Source: Clostridia bacterium (lineage in GTDB: Bacteria; Bacillota; Clostridia; Oscillospirales; Acutalibacteraceae). From it: DNA of 43,540 nucleotides. A program made the translations under genes and the position numbers. The notes under the pieces were generated by a model. The model had not been told where the DNA came from and did not search any database. It worked only from the letters and a program-made list of their open reading frames with translations. The stretch covers positions 1 through 43,540 of the forward strand of contig JAFSEF010000023.1 of the NCBI GenBank assembly GCA_017435865.1, in the 5' to 3' direction. Below, piece by piece: positions 20,859 to 30,656 of this stretch (the stretch's first letter is position 1; each line of letters begins with the position of its first letter).

Positions 20859-22304
20859 ATGACTGAATCGGAATTGAATTATTTGATAGTGCAAATATGC
20901 AGTCAGAAATGTGAAAAACAGAGAATTGAATTAAAAAAAGCCGCAAAGGGAACCCCCGAAAGACTTTATGACACTTTTTCTTCGTTTGCAAATCAGACCG
21001 GCGGCGGAATTATCATTTTCGGAATTGATGAAAAAAACAATTACGAAGTATGCGGTGTGCATGATGCACAGGCTTTGCAGGTGCAGGTCACCAATGCAGC
21101 GTTGCAGATGGAGCCTGTTGTTCGTCCTGTCTTCACTGCGACGGAATATGAAAAAGGTAAAATGGTTGTCAGTGCGGAAATTGCGGAATGCGATCCCGAA
21201 TGCAAGCCTTGTTTTTACAAAGCGGCAGGCAGAATCCGCGGTTCTTTTGTAAGGGTCGGGGATGCTGATATTCCCATGACAGAATATGAAGTATACAGCT
21301 TTGAGGTTTATAAACGAAAAATACGCGATGAATTGCGGCAGGTTGAACGTGCAACAACGGATGATTTTAATGCCGATATTCTGAATGGTTATTTTTCAAA
21401 ACTCAGACTTGAAAAACCGCAACTTGCCAGGCACAACGAAGACCGCATCATGCAATTACAGGGATTGACCGACCACGGCATTCCTACGGTAGCCGGTCTT
21501 ATGCTCTTCAGCGACTATCCGCAGGCATTTTTTCCGCAGATGAGCATTACTGCCATGGTCGTTGACGGTACGCAGATCGGCAGCGTGGGAAGTGGCGGCG
21601 AACGCTTTGCGGATAACAAGCGTTTTGAAGGAACCATTCCGCAGATGCTTGAAGATACCCTTGCATTTGTAAGAAGAAATATGAAGAATGCCGTTGTCAT
21701 CGATGAAAACGGTAAACGAGCAGACAGACCCGAATATCCGCCGGTTGCTGTCAGAGAAATTATTCTGAATGCACTTGTGCATCGTGATTACAGTGTGCAT
21801 ACAGAAGACTCACCGATTCGTGTCATTTTGTACAAGGATCGTCTGGTTGTGGAAAATCCGGGCGGACTTTACGGCAGACTGACAGTAAAAGATCTCGGCA
21901 AAATGCCTGCTGATACAAGAAATCCTTTCATTGCAGGCAATCTGGAAGTGTTAATCAGCACCGAAAACCGATTCTCCGGCATTCCCACTATATGTGAAGA
22001 AATGAAAAATGCCGGTTTACAACCACCTGTGTTTGAAAGCTTCCGGGGAAATTTCAGAGTAACTTTGTTTAATGAAAGAAAAAAGCTGGTATCTGTTGCT
22101 GCTTCTCAAAACGGTATTGAAGAAGCAATTCTGCAGTTTTGCAGTACCCCGAAAAGCAAAGAAGAAATTGCAGCACAGTTGCATATCAGCACAGCATATT
22201 ACATTGTAAGCAAGTATCTGAAACCGCTTGTGGAGGCCGGAAAGATGGCAATGACCATACCGGAAAAACCAAAAAGCAAATATCAGAAATATTATACTCT
22301 TTGA
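20859..22304 (+). CDS. AlbA_2 / HATPase domain transcriptional regulator (Schlafen-like)
   Basis: This is a 481-residue protein of the COG2865 type. The N-terminal AlbA_2 (Schlafen AlbA-like) domain (about 15-140) contains IELKKAAKG, TFSSFANQTGGGIIIFGIDE and GSFVRVGDADIPMTEYE. A linker leads to a C-terminal ATPase-like domain (HATPase_c_4 type, about 285-405) with VREIILNALVHRDYS, VENPGGLYG and NRFSGIPTICEEM. The last 65 residues (about 415-481) form a winged-helix-like segment, KSKEEIAAQLHISTAYYIVS. Family members are annotated as predicted regulators; some are linked to nucleic-acid or defence roles. The ATG at 20859 follows AAGAGGTG. The promoter is covered by seven TTTTGAAAA sites, suggesting autoregulation. 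Confidence 0.88.
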   Translation: MTESELNYLIVQICSQKCEKQRIELKKAAKGTPERLYDTFSSFANQTGGGIIIFGIDEKNNYEVCGVHDAQALQVQVTNAALQMEPVVRPVFTATEYEKGKMVVSAEIAECDPECKPCFYKAAGRIRGSFVRVGDADIPMTEYEVYSFEVYKRKIRDELRQVERATTDDFNADILNGYFSKLRLEKPQLARHNEDRIMQLQGLTDHGIPTVAGLMLFSDYPQAFFPQMSITAMVVDGTQIGSVGSGGERFADNKRFEGTIPQMLEDTLAFVRRNMKNAVVIDENGKRADRPEYPPVAVREIILNALVHRDYSVHTEDSPIRVILYKDRLVVENPGGLYGRLTVKDLGKMPADTRNPFIAGNLEVLISTENRFSGIPTICEEMKNAGLQPPVFESFRGNFRVTLFNERKKLVSVAASQNGIEEAILQFCSTPKSKEEIAAQLHISTAYYIVSKYLKPLVEAGKMAMTIPEKPKSKYQKYYTL

Positions 22305-22310
22305 GCAATT

Positions 22311-22352
22311 GCCGCACCGTTCTCCGTTTTCGGTGCGGTTATTGTTTTTGTT
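22311..22352 (+). terminator. terminator after AlbA_2 gene
   Basis: GCCGCACCG/CGGTGCGGT stem (22311-22319 and 22331-22339) with an 11-nt loop, followed by T-rich sequence. Confidence 0.85.
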
Positions 22353-22361
22353 TTAAACCAC

Positions 22362-22390
22362 TTGATTTTTACTGTCAACATCTGTATAAT
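22362..22390 (+). promoter_or_regulatory. sigma-A promoter of lysyl-tRNA synthetase gene
   Basis: TTGATT at 22362-22367, a 17-base spacer and TATAAT at 22385-22390. The leader of about 35 bases is too short for a T-box, in contrast to thrS. Confidence 0.83.
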
Positions 22391-22431
22391 ATATAAGTTA
22401 TATTATGTCTTCTTTTAAGGAGTGTTTTATT

Positions 22432-24447
22432 ATGCATTGGTCAGAAGAGATCGCAAGAGAATTAATCCGCAGAAAGCCCGATAAGGAAGAATATGTCTGT
22501 GCTGCAGGTATTTCTCCGTCCGGCTCCATTCATATCGGCAACTTCCGTGACGTTGCCACGGCTCTGCTTGTCACAAGAGCATTGCGCAAACTCGGTAAAA
22601 AGGCAAGACTTCTGTTTTCATGGGACGAGTTTGACCGTATGAGAAAAGTTCCCGTCAACGTTGCAGCCGCAACCGAAGGCTACGACAAGTACATCGGCTA
22701 TCCTTATGTTGACGTTCCCAATCCGTTCCCGGCAGACGGACTTGCAACCTATGCCGATCATTTTGAGGCTGAATTCATGGCATCCATGGAAAAATTCGGC
22801 ATCACCATGGACTACCGCCGTCAGGCTGAAATGTACAGAAGCGGCAAGTATGTCGAACATATTCTGACTGCACTGAAAAAGCGTGGCGAAATTTTTGATA
22901 TTCTTGATTCCCACCGTACCCAGACCGCAGCCGAAGGTGAAAGAGAAGCCTATTATCCCGTTTCCGTCTACTGCCCCGAATGCAAGCGTGACACCACCAA
23001 AATCGTGTCCCTGAGCGACGATTGCACCGTTGCACAGTATGAATGTGCCTGCGGTCATTGCGGCAGCTTTGATTTCACCAAGGACTTCAACTGCAAGCTT
23101 GCATGGAAGATCGACTGGCCCATGCGTTGGATGTATGAAGGCGTTGACTTTGAACCCGGCGGAAAAGACCATGCATCTCCCCACGGTTCTTATGACACCA
23201 GTAAAGACATTGCCCGTGCCATCTTCGGCTATGAACCGCCCATGTTCCAGGGTTATGAATTCATCGGCATCAAGGGCTCCACAGGCAAAATGAGCGGATC
23301 GAGCGGTCTGAACCTGACTCCCGATACGCTTCTGAAGCTCTATCAGCCCGAAGTCATTCTGTGGCTGTATGCCAAGACCGAACCCCTCAAGGCATTTGAT
23401 TTCTGCTTCGATGACGGTATTCTTCGTCAGTATTTTGAATTTGACAAGATGCTGGGCGAAGTCAACAACGGCACTGCCAACGAATATACACAGTCCGTCA
23501 TGGACTTTGCAAAGGTCGGCGACCGTGAAGTCAAACCCGTTCCCATGGGACTTCTTGTGCAATTGGGCAGCGTTGTTGACTTCAACGTTCCCATGCTCGA
23601 AGTTGTGTTCGACAAAATCGGCACGCCCTATAAGTACGAAGATTTTGCAGACAGACTCGAAAGAGCAAAATTCTGGCTTGAACAGTGTGCTCCCGAAAGT
23701 GTCAACCGTCTGCGTGTGACCCGTAACTGGGATGTATACGAAACCCTTTCCGACATCGAAAAGAAAGAAATCGAACTGCTTCGTGTCTGCATTCAGAACG
23801 GCGGGTATGACCTGGATGGTCTGCAGACTGCGATCTATGCCATCCCCGGTCAGGCAAGAGAAGAAGAACTCGACAAGAAAGCCCTCAAAGAAGCACAGGG
23901 CAAGTTCTTCAAGAATGTTTACCGCCTGCTCATCGACAAAGAACAGGGACCGCGTCTGTATCTGTTCCTGTATGCCATCGAAGCGGACAAGTACCTCGGT
24001 CTGCTTGATTTCTCCACACCCAAGACCGAAGCCGAACTTTATGTTCCCGTCGAAGAACCTGTGGTTGAAGAAAAGCCTGCCAAGGTTTACGGTGATCCCG
24101 ATCCCGTACAGCCCATCAAGGAAGAAATCGACATCGATTACTTCGGAAACATCGACCTGCGTGTGTGTCAGATCGTCAAGGCACAGGAAATCCGCAAGTC
24201 TCACAACTGCCTGAAGCTCACACTCAATGATGGTCTTGATGAACGTGTGATCGTTTCGAGCATCAAGCATGACTACACCTGCGAAGAACTCGTAGGCAAG
24301 AAGATCATCGTCATTGCCAACCTCAAGCCTGCCCGTTTCAGCGGCGTGCAGTCCAACGGTATGCTGCTTGCAGCCACCAACAATGCCTGCGGATGCCAGG
24401 TCATCTTTGTGGATGATTGCGTTCCCGTGGGTACTCAGATCAAATAA
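22432..24447 (+). CDS. lysK: class I lysyl-tRNA synthetase fused to C-terminal tRNA-binding domain
   Basis: Attaches lysine to tRNA-Lys. It is a class I enzyme: HIGN is at residues 34-37 (in GSIHIGNFRD) and KMSGS is at about 286-290, unlike the common class II LysRS. A CPEC...CACGHCG zinc-knuckle-like insert lies near residues 185-215. The core ends near residue 540. After an acidic/Pro linker (VPVEEPVVEEKPAKVYG), residues about 566-671 form a tRNA-binding OB-fold of the Trbp111/MetRS C-terminal type (DYFGNIDLRVCQIV, GVQSNGMLLAA, VPVGTQIK). Class I LysRS is about 500-530 residues, so the extra domain is an appended module. The ATG at 22432 is set by AAGGAG; an upstream in-frame ATG at 22405 lacks a site. 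The MFS gene follows after a terminator. Confidence 0.93.
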   Translation: MHWSEEIARELIRRKPDKEEYVCAAGISPSGSIHIGNFRDVATALLVTRALRKLGKKARLLFSWDEFDRMRKVPVNVAAATEGYDKYIGYPYVDVPNPFPADGLATYADHFEAEFMASMEKFGITMDYRRQAEMYRSGKYVEHILTALKKRGEIFDILDSHRTQTAAEGEREAYYPVSVYCPECKRDTTKIVSLSDDCTVAQYECACGHCGSFDFTKDFNCKLAWKIDWPMRWMYEGVDFEPGGKDHASPHGSYDTSKDIARAIFGYEPPMFQGYEFIGIKGSTGKMSGSSGLNLTPDTLLKLYQPEVILWLYAKTEPLKAFDFCFDDGILRQYFEFDKMLGEVNNGTANEYTQSVMDFAKVGDREVKPVPMGLLVQLGSVVDFNVPMLEVVFDKIGTPYKYEDFADRLERAKFWLEQCAPESVNRLRVTRNWDVYETLSDIEKKEIELLRVCIQNGGYDLDGLQTAIYAIPGQAREEELDKKALKEAQGKFFKNVYRLLIDKEQGPRLYLFLYAIEADKYLGLLDFSTPKTEAELYVPVEEPVVEEKPAKVYGDPDPVQPIKEEIDIDYFGNIDLRVCQIVKAQEIRKSHNCLKLTLNDGLDERVIVSSIKHDYTCEELVGKKIIVIANLKPARFSGVQSNGMLLAATNNACGCQVIFVDDCVPVGTQIK

Positions 24448-24452
24448 TTTTC

Positions 24453-24488
24453 AATCGGGTGACTCGATCCGACCGTCACCCGATTTTG
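24453..24488 (+). terminator. terminator after lysK
   Basis: AATCGGGTGAC/GTCACCCGATT stem (24453-24463 and 24475-24485) followed by TTTGC and T-rich sequence. The short T-tract may allow read-through into the MFS gene, which has no clear promoter of its own. Confidence 0.75.
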
Positions 24489-24516
24489 CATTTCAATAAA
24501 AAGAAGGAGCGATACT

Positions 24517-25884
24517 ATGCAACGATCCAAATTAGGCAAACGCACATGGTTCAATCTGATTCTGTTCGGTACGGCAGGTCAGATCGCATGGAATGTCGAA
24601 AACATGGTTTTCAATACATTCCTCTACAACTCCATTTACGGCAATGTCAGCGATCAGGCTGCCATCGACAATGCCATTCCGTTCAGCACCGCCATCAGCA
24701 ACATGGTAGCACTCAGTGCTGTTGCCGCATTCATTTCAACCCTTCTTCTCGGCACCCTCAGTGACCGCATGAACCGCCGTAAGATTTTCCTGTCGGCAGG
24801 CTACATCGCATGGGGTATCGTCACGGCACTGTTCGGATTCATTTCTCTTGAAAACACAGCCGCCATGCTGCAGACGGTCGATACTTTGCGGATTCTGACC
24901 GTTACGGTATGGATGGTCATCATTATGGACGTCATCATGACATTCATGGGTTCGCTGAGTAATGACGCAAGCTTCAACGCATGGGTCACGGACGTTACCG
25001 ACGAAACCAACCGTCCCATTACCGAGTCTGTTCTTGCAGTTCTTCCGCTTGCCGCTACGGGCATTGTTATGGGACTTATGGCAGTTGTCGGCAAAATCGG
25101 GTATTCCAATTTCTTCATCATTCTCGGTGCTGCGGTTACACTTTGCGGTGTCATCGGTCTGTTCAGCCTGAACGAATCCAGAAGCGGTATCCGTCAGGTC
25201 AACAACAATTACTGGTCTGATGTTGTTTACGGCTTCCGTCCGTCTGTTGTCAAGCAGAACAAAATGCTGTACCTTTTGTTGGCTGCGGTCTGCATTTTCA
25301 ACATCAGCGTGCAGATCTGGTTCCCGTATCTGTTCATTTATCTTGAACACGTCATCATTGCCAATACACCCGAACTGATCTGTGCAAAAACCATCATCGG
25401 TGTCGTGATTGCACTTGCCATCATTGTGCCCGGTCTTATCATCCTGATCACAAAACAGGATAAAATCGGCAGAACAAAGGTATTTTTCATTGCCGCTGCA
25501 GCCTTTACGGTCGGCCTGTTCCTCGTCTTCCTGTTCGGCAGAGATGTCGGCAGTGCACTGCCTTGTATTGCACCGGCATTGGTCGGTTATGCGGTGCTGT
25601 CCATTCTGCTGAATGCATCGGTGCGTGACCACACACCCGAAGACAAAGTCGGTCAGTTCCAGGGCATCCGCATGGTGTTCTTTGTTCTCATTCCCATGGT
25701 TGTCGGCCCGTATATCGGCGACATGGCTATTTCCAACTCCACCAGAACCTACCTCAACGAGTTCAATGTTGAAACACCGCTGCCCACCGAAAACATGTTC
25801 CTTGCAGCCGCCATCATTTCCGTGTTCGTGTTTGTTCCGATCCTTCTGCTTTGGAAAGAATCAAAGAAAAACAAAAAGGCATAA
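24517..25884 (+). CDS. MFS transporter
   Basis: This is a 455-residue inner-membrane protein with about 12 hydrophobic segments. The conserved major-facilitator loop between helices 2 and 3 reads GTLSDRMNRRK (about residues 78-88). The overall pattern resembles GPH/sugar-type MFS members: an N-terminal FNLILFGTAGQIAWNVENMVFN segment, a long central loop before NNNYWSDVVYGF, and a late VRDHTPEDKVGQFQGIRM motif. Sugar transport is plausible but the substrate cannot be read from the sequence. The ATG at 24517 follows AAGGAG. It ends in a Lys-rich tail and a strong terminator. Confidence 0.88.
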   Translation: MQRSKLGKRTWFNLILFGTAGQIAWNVENMVFNTFLYNSIYGNVSDQAAIDNAIPFSTAISNMVALSAVAAFISTLLLGTLSDRMNRRKIFLSAGYIAWGIVTALFGFISLENTAAMLQTVDTLRILTVTVWMVIIMDVIMTFMGSLSNDASFNAWVTDVTDETNRPITESVLAVLPLAATGIVMGLMAVVGKIGYSNFFIILGAAVTLCGVIGLFSLNESRSGIRQVNNNYWSDVVYGFRPSVVKQNKMLYLLLAAVCIFNISVQIWFPYLFIYLEHVIIANTPELICAKTIIGVVIALAIIVPGLIILITKQDKIGRTKVFFIAAAAFTVGLFLVFLFGRDVGSALPCIAPALVGYAVLSILLNASVRDHTPEDKVGQFQGIRMVFFVLIPMVVGPYIGDMAISNSTRTYLNEFNVETPLPTENMFLAAAIISVFVFVPILLLWKESKKNKKA

Positions 25885-25910
25885 AAGTTAATGCATCATT
25901 GTCTGATTTT

Positions 25911-25943
25911 CAACCGCTTCCTGTCGAGGCGGTTGATTTTTTT
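25911..25943 (+). terminator. terminator after MFS gene
   Basis: CAACCGC/GCGGTTG stem at 25911-25935 followed by A and seven T. Confidence 0.88.
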
Positions 25944-25992
25944 CACAAAAAGTAAATGAAAATATGGGTATTACAAAAAGCAAATCTTGCTA

Positions 25993-26021
25993 TTTACAAT
26001 ATCTTGTGTTAAAGTAATAAT
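25993..26021 (+). promoter_or_regulatory. probable promoter of LRR-lipase gene
   Basis: TTTACA at 25993-25998, then AATAAT at 26016-26021 (17-base spacer) or TAATAA one base earlier. It is weaker than other promoters in the window. Confidence 0.55.
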
Positions 26022-26058
26022 GTGATATATTTATTCTTTTTATAAAGGAGATTGAATC

Positions 26059-29000
26059 ATGAAAATGCTCAAAAAATCCTTGTCGGTATTGCTTGTTGTT
26101 GTGATGCTGCTGACCGCAGCACCGCTGTCAGGCTTTGTCGGGATGGAATGGCCGGAAGTGAATTATTCGGATTTGAATTTGCCGGAGTGGAACCTTCCTA
26201 AGCTCGATTTCAGCAACATATTTGCATCGAAAGCAGAAGCTGCAACATCCGGCACCTGCGGAACAAACCTGACTTACACCCTCGACAGCGACGGTGTGCT
26301 GACCATTTCGGGTACAGGGGAAATGACGAATTATTCATCACCTTCGTCTGTTCCGTGGTATTCAAACCGTGCATCCATCAAAAAGGTGGTCATTGAAAAT
26401 GGTGTGACGAGCATCGGAGGTTCTATGTTCTACAACTGCACCTCGCTGACCTCGGTCACTATCGGAGACAGTGTGACGAGCATCGGGAGTTCTGCGTTCC
26501 GTGACTGCACCTCGCTGACTTCGGTCACCATTGGAGACAGCGTAACAAGTATCGGGGATTTTGCGTTTTACAAATGCAAATCACTGACCGCGATCATTAT
26601 CCCGGGCAGCGTGAGAATCATCGGAGGATCAGCTTTCTATTACTGCACCTCGCTGGCCTCAATCACCATCCCGGACAGCGTGACAAACATCGGGGATTAT
26701 GCATTTTACGATACTGCATATTATAAAAATCAATCCAATTGGGTAAATAGTGTTTTGTATATCGGTAATCATCTGATTGAAGCCAGTACAAAGATTACAG
26801 GATCCTATGCAATCAAATTCGGAACAAAAACGATTGCAGTTTCTGCGTTCCTCAACTGCACCTCGCTGACCTCGGTCACTATTCCGGACAGTGTGATGAG
26901 CATCGGGAATAAAACGTTTGACTACTGCAACTCACTGACCTCGGTCACTATCCCGGACAGTGTCACGAGCATCGGAGATTATGCGTTCGCCCATTGCGGT
27001 TCACTGACCTCAGTCACTATTCCGGACAGTGTGATGAGCATCGGGAATAAAACGTTTGCCTACTGCAACTCACTGACCTCGGTCACTATCCCGGACAGTG
27101 TGACGAGTATCGGGGATGCTGTGTTCTCCGAATGCCACTCACTGACCTCGGTTATCATCGGAGACAGTGTGACGAACATCAAGGAGAAAACATTTTATGA
27201 ATGCACCTCGCTGACTTCGGTTACCATCGGTGACAACGTAACGAGCATTGGGGATGGTGCGTTCTACTACTGCACAAAGCTTACCTCAGTTACCATCCCG
27301 GACAGCGTGACGAGCATAGGGGAGGATGCGTTCGCCGGCTGTAAATCACTAACCACAATCACTTTTTCCACAAACAGCCGATTGATAAGCATCGGGGATT
27401 ATGCGTTTATAAACTGCACCTCTCTGACCTCAATTACCATTCCGGACAGCGTAACGAGCATCGAATATATGGCATTTTACAATTGCACTTCGCTGACCTC
27501 GGTCACCATTGGTGACAGTGTGACGAGCATCGGGAGACAAGTGTTCTGCGGATGCGCCTCGCTGACTTCGGTTACCATCGGAAATAGTGTGATGAGCATC
27601 GGGGATGATGCGTTTAAATATTGCACCTCGTTGACTGTGGTTTATATAACGGATCTTGCTGCGTGGTGTAATATAGATTTTTACGTTTATACTTCCAATC
27701 CGCTATCTTATGCTCACAATTTGTATCTGAACGGCACGCTTGTAACGGAGTTGACGTTTCCGAATACGATTACTGAAATCAAAAACTATGCATTCTATGG
27801 TTGCTCCTCTCTTATTTCAATTACCATTCCGAATAGCGTAACGAGCATCGGATATTCTGCGTTCAAAGATTGCACCTCGCTGAACTCAATCACTATCCCG
27901 GACAGCGTAACAAGCATCGGGTCTTCTGCGTTCTACAACTGCACCTCGCTGACCTCGGTCAGCATCGGAGACAGCGTAACGAGCATCGGGTCTTCTGCGT
28001 TCAAAAACTGCACCTCGTTAGCCGATGTGTATTATGCCGGAAGTAAAGAAGATTGGAAAAAGATAACGATTGGTAGTTATAACGATTGCCTTACCAAAGC
28101 AAAGATTCACTATGAATTAATCCGTGGCAAACTCGATAATGTTATAGGGGTAAATTATACCTTCACATATAGTGATAAGTATTTCGATGAAAGTGCTTAT
28201 ACATACAATCATGACCTTGCCATTATGTCCAATTGCCTTGCCATAACTGTCATGGTGGAGCCGGAGAAAAACGCATTGCCCGTAACTGCTGAAAAGTTTT
28301 TTGAAAAAATACAGTTCACAAACTATAAGCAATACGGTTACGGTGTAACACCGCAGATAAACTCCATCGCCTGTGTTATTGCAAGTAAAAACTTTGATGA
28401 CGAAAATGAAACGCTTATTGCAATCGGTATCCGTGGCGGCGGATATGATGCCGAGTGGGGTGGTAATTTCAATGTCGGAACAGATGAGGAACACAGAGGT
28501 TTCAGACTTGCAAAAGAAGGTGTTCTGAACTATCTTTCTTCATATATTGCCGCACACAAAGCTGATTTCAACGACAACATAAAATTCTGGATTTCAGGTT
28601 ATTCAAGGGCTGCCGCCACATCCAATCTTGTAGCAGCTACGCTGGATGAAGGTGCAAGTGCTTACAGTGAAATTTCTGCACTTAATTACGAACCTGAAGA
28701 TGTATATGCTTACACATTTGAAACACCCATTCCGACAAGGGATCCGAATACCAAAAACAGTCTTTATAAAAATATCTACAACATAATAAACCGGATTGAC
28801 TATGTCCCCAAGGTAGCTCCTGAAGCATGGGACTATTCCCGTTATGGTGTTGATTGTTTCCTTCCTTCCGCCGAAACATACGGTAATTACGGGGATTTAT
28901 TAGGAAAAATGAAAACAACGTACAAAAGCATGATGGGTGAAGAATATAGTGAAAACTTTACTTATTATGATGCAAAAATTTCGATCGAGATTAGCGGACT

Positions 29001-30594
29001 TCATATAGTACCGGTGTATAAAGTTTCTTTTGTTGAACCGAATTATAATATTACACAAAGCAGATTTCTTGATGAATTGATTACTCTTTTGGCAAATGAT
29101 GTACTCAAGAGTGTTGAAAACTATGATGCCAATTATCAAAGCTCTGTGCAGAAACTGATGGTTGCCGTATTGGGTGGTGGTTTTAAAGACGATGTGCAGA
29201 TCCCTGCAAACACAATGAAAGAAATCGAAACAGCATTGATTGCATGGATAAAAGAAAAAATTCTGAATCCGAATAGCATTAGTGCACGAAAAAGTCTTGC
29301 TGTCGTTCTTTCATCAATAGACGACTTGGAATTAACGTATATAGATGCCTACAACTTATTGGGCATTGTTGATGAACTGTTGGTTACAAGCATCGGTGCA
29401 TATAATTATGTCTATACGCTCATTGAAAACGGTGCGGATATAAAGCCTGCCCACTACGCAGATATGAATTTTGCATGGGTTGCAGCCATGGATGGAGAAG
29501 AGTATACACAAACCATTGGAAAATATGGAGGATATTGGTGCAGAACCTATCGTGTCATAAAATTCAACTGCCCGATTGATATCAAACTTTACGATGACAA
29601 CAACAATCTTTTGGCTGAAATGAATGGCGATGAAGTGAATATTGCAGAAGACTGTTATCTGAGTATCTATATTGATGCAGACGGACAAAAATGTTTCTGT
29701 CTGCCGGAAGATACGCAGTACAGATTTGAAATAACAGGCAATGACAAAGGCACAATGAACTGTTCTTTCAGTACCTATGATTTCACAACAGGTAAAAATA
29801 CGGAAACTGTTAATTATTATGACATTCCTGTTGAAAACGGAGAACAATTCTTTGTTGATGTGCAGAAAAAAGCAGACGACGGAAGCAATGCTGACGTAAG
29901 CCTCAAAGAAGAAATTATTATCACTGATGAAAATGCTGAAGTAATCATATCAGATGAACTGCTTGAAGAAGAAAAAATTATTCAGGTAGAAGTGGAATCT
30001 GAAAGTGTAAACAGCATTGCTATCGGTGGCGGAAGTTGCAAAAAAGGTGAATTTGTAAAGGTAGAAGCTTTTGTTGCAGACGGTGAAACCTTCAAAGGTT
30101 GGTATATTGATGATGAACTTGTCTCAGCAGAAACAATCTATCGTTTTGCACCTGAAAAAGATTGCACAATAATCGCAAAATGGGAAACGTATTGCAGCAT
30201 AAACGGTCATACGGAAGAGGCTGTTCCTGCAATTGATTCCACCTGCACCCAAACTGGTCTGACAGAAGGTAAAAAATGTTCTGTTTGCGGTGAGATTCTT
30301 GTTGCGCAGGATGAAATACCAATGATCCCCCATACCGATGCAGACAGTGACGGTAGTTGCGATATCTGCAAGCAAGATGTAACACCTGCTTACACCCTCG
30401 GTGATGTGGATGAAAACGGAAAGATCGAAGCTGCGGATGCAAGACTTGCGTTGAGAGCAGCGGTGAATCTTGAATTATTGACCGAAGCACAGCTCTCTGC
30501 TGCCGATTCCGACAAGAACGGCAAAATCGAAGCTGCCGATGCACGACTGATTCTGCGTGCTGCGGTCGGATTGGAAACGCTGCAAGAATCATAA
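26059..30594 (+). CDS. large secreted LRR-lipase-like-dockerin protein
   Basis: This is a 1511-residue secreted multidomain protein. A signal peptide (about 1-30) is followed by an N-terminal cap with CGTNLTYTLDSDGVLTISGTGEM, then about 20 LRR_5 (BspA-like) repeats of the type LTSVTIGDSVTSIGSSAF up to about residue 690. An alpha/beta-hydrolase domain follows (about 695-1100). Its nucleophile elbow GYSRA (in WISGYSRAAATSNL, Ser near residue 855) and IGIRGGG strand resemble lipase class 3-like domains. An InlB-type repeat comes next (FKGWYIDDELVSAETIYRF), then Cys pairs (CSVCGEIL, CDICKQ). A C-terminal type I dockerin has two DxNGKIEAADARLxLR loops. The ATG at 26059 follows AAAGGAG. The architecture suggests adhesion plus esterase/lipase activity delivered to a cohesin-bearing structure. 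Confidence 0.88.
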   Translation: MKMLKKSLSVLLVVVMLLTAAPLSGFVGMEWPEVNYSDLNLPEWNLPKLDFSNIFASKAEAATSGTCGTNLTYTLDSDGVLTISGTGEMTNYSSPSSVPWYSNRASIKKVVIENGVTSIGGSMFYNCTSLTSVTIGDSVTSIGSSAFRDCTSLTSVTIGDSVTSIGDFAFYKCKSLTAIIIPGSVRIIGGSAFYYCTSLASITIPDSVTNIGDYAFYDTAYYKNQSNWVNSVLYIGNHLIEASTKITGSYAIKFGTKTIAVSAFLNCTSLTSVTIPDSVMSIGNKTFDYCNSLTSVTIPDSVTSIGDYAFAHCGSLTSVTIPDSVMSIGNKTFAYCNSLTSVTIPDSVTSIGDAVFSECHSLTSVIIGDSVTNIKEKTFYECTSLTSVTIGDNVTSIGDGAFYYCTKLTSVTIPDSVTSIGEDAFAGCKSLTTITFSTNSRLISIGDYAFINCTSLTSITIPDSVTSIEYMAFYNCTSLTSVTIGDSVTSIGRQVFCGCASLTSVTIGNSVMSIGDDAFKYCTSLTVVYITDLAAWCNIDFYVYTSNPLSYAHNLYLNGTLVTELTFPNTITEIKNYAFYGCSSLISITIPNSVTSIGYSAFKDCTSLNSITIPDSVTSIGSSAFYNCTSLTSVSIGDSVTSIGSSAFKNCTSLADVYYAGSKEDWKKITIGSYNDCLTKAKIHYELIRGKLDNVIGVNYTFTYSDKYFDESAYTYNHDLAIMSNCLAITVMVEPEKNALPVTAEKFFEKIQFTNYKQYGYGVTPQINSIACVIASKNFDDENETLIAIGIRGGGYDAEWGGNFNVGTDEEHRGFRLAKEGVLNYLSSYIAAHKADFNDNIKFWISGYSRAAATSNLVAATLDEGASAYSEISALNYEPEDVYAYTFETPIPTRDPNTKNSLYKNIYNIINRIDYVPKVAPEAWDYSRYGVDCFLPSAETYGNYGDLLGKMKTTYKSMMGEEYSENFTYYDAKISIEISGLHIVPVYKVSFVEPNYNITQSRFLDELITLLANDVLKSVENYDANYQSSVQKLMVAVLGGGFKDDVQIPANTMKEIETALIAWIKEKILNPNSISARKSLAVVLSSIDDLELTYIDAYNLLGIVDELLVTSIGAYNYVYTLIENGADIKPAHYADMNFAWVAAMDGEEYTQTIGKYGGYWCRTYRVIKFNCPIDIKLYDDNNNLLAEMNGDEVNIAEDCYLSIYIDADGQKCFCLPEDTQYRFEITGNDKGTMNCSFSTYDFTTGKNTETVNYYDIPVENGEQFFVDVQKKADDGSNADVSLKEEIIITDENAEVIISDELLEEEKIIQVEVESESVNSIAIGGGSCKKGEFVKVEAFVADGETFKGWYIDDELVSAETIYRFAPEKDCTIIAKWETYCSINGHTEEAVPAIDSTCTQTGLTEGKKCSVCGEILVAQDEIPMIPHTDADSDGSCDICKQDVTPAYTLGDVDENGKIEAADARLALRAAVNLELLTEAQLSAADSDKNGKIEAADARLILRAAVGLETLQES

Positions 30595-30598
30595 TTTT

Positions 30599-30633
30599 AA
30601 GGGATTGTCCGTTGTGCGGACAATCCCTTTTTT
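30599..30633 (+). terminator. strong terminator after LRR-lipase gene
   Basis: AAGGGATTGTCCG/CGGACAATCCCTT 13-bp perfect stem with a 5-nt loop, then T-run on the plus strand. It also lies just past the stop of the convergent MATE gene. Confidence 0.95.
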
Positions 30634-30656
30634 GAGGTTGTATTGTGTTTTGTTTT

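Noticed and set aside
19212-20894. 560-codon minus-strand repeat-containing frame
   Set aside because: Antisense of the LRR repeats; its apparent repeats mirror the real gene.
22618-24270. 550-codon minus-strand frame opposite lysK
   Set aside because: Shadow of the synthetase; the real gene on the plus strand has all class I motifs.
10799-30594. Cellulosome gene cluster
   Set aside because: Two dockerins occur but no cohesin, scaffoldin or classical plant-wall hydrolase is present in the window.
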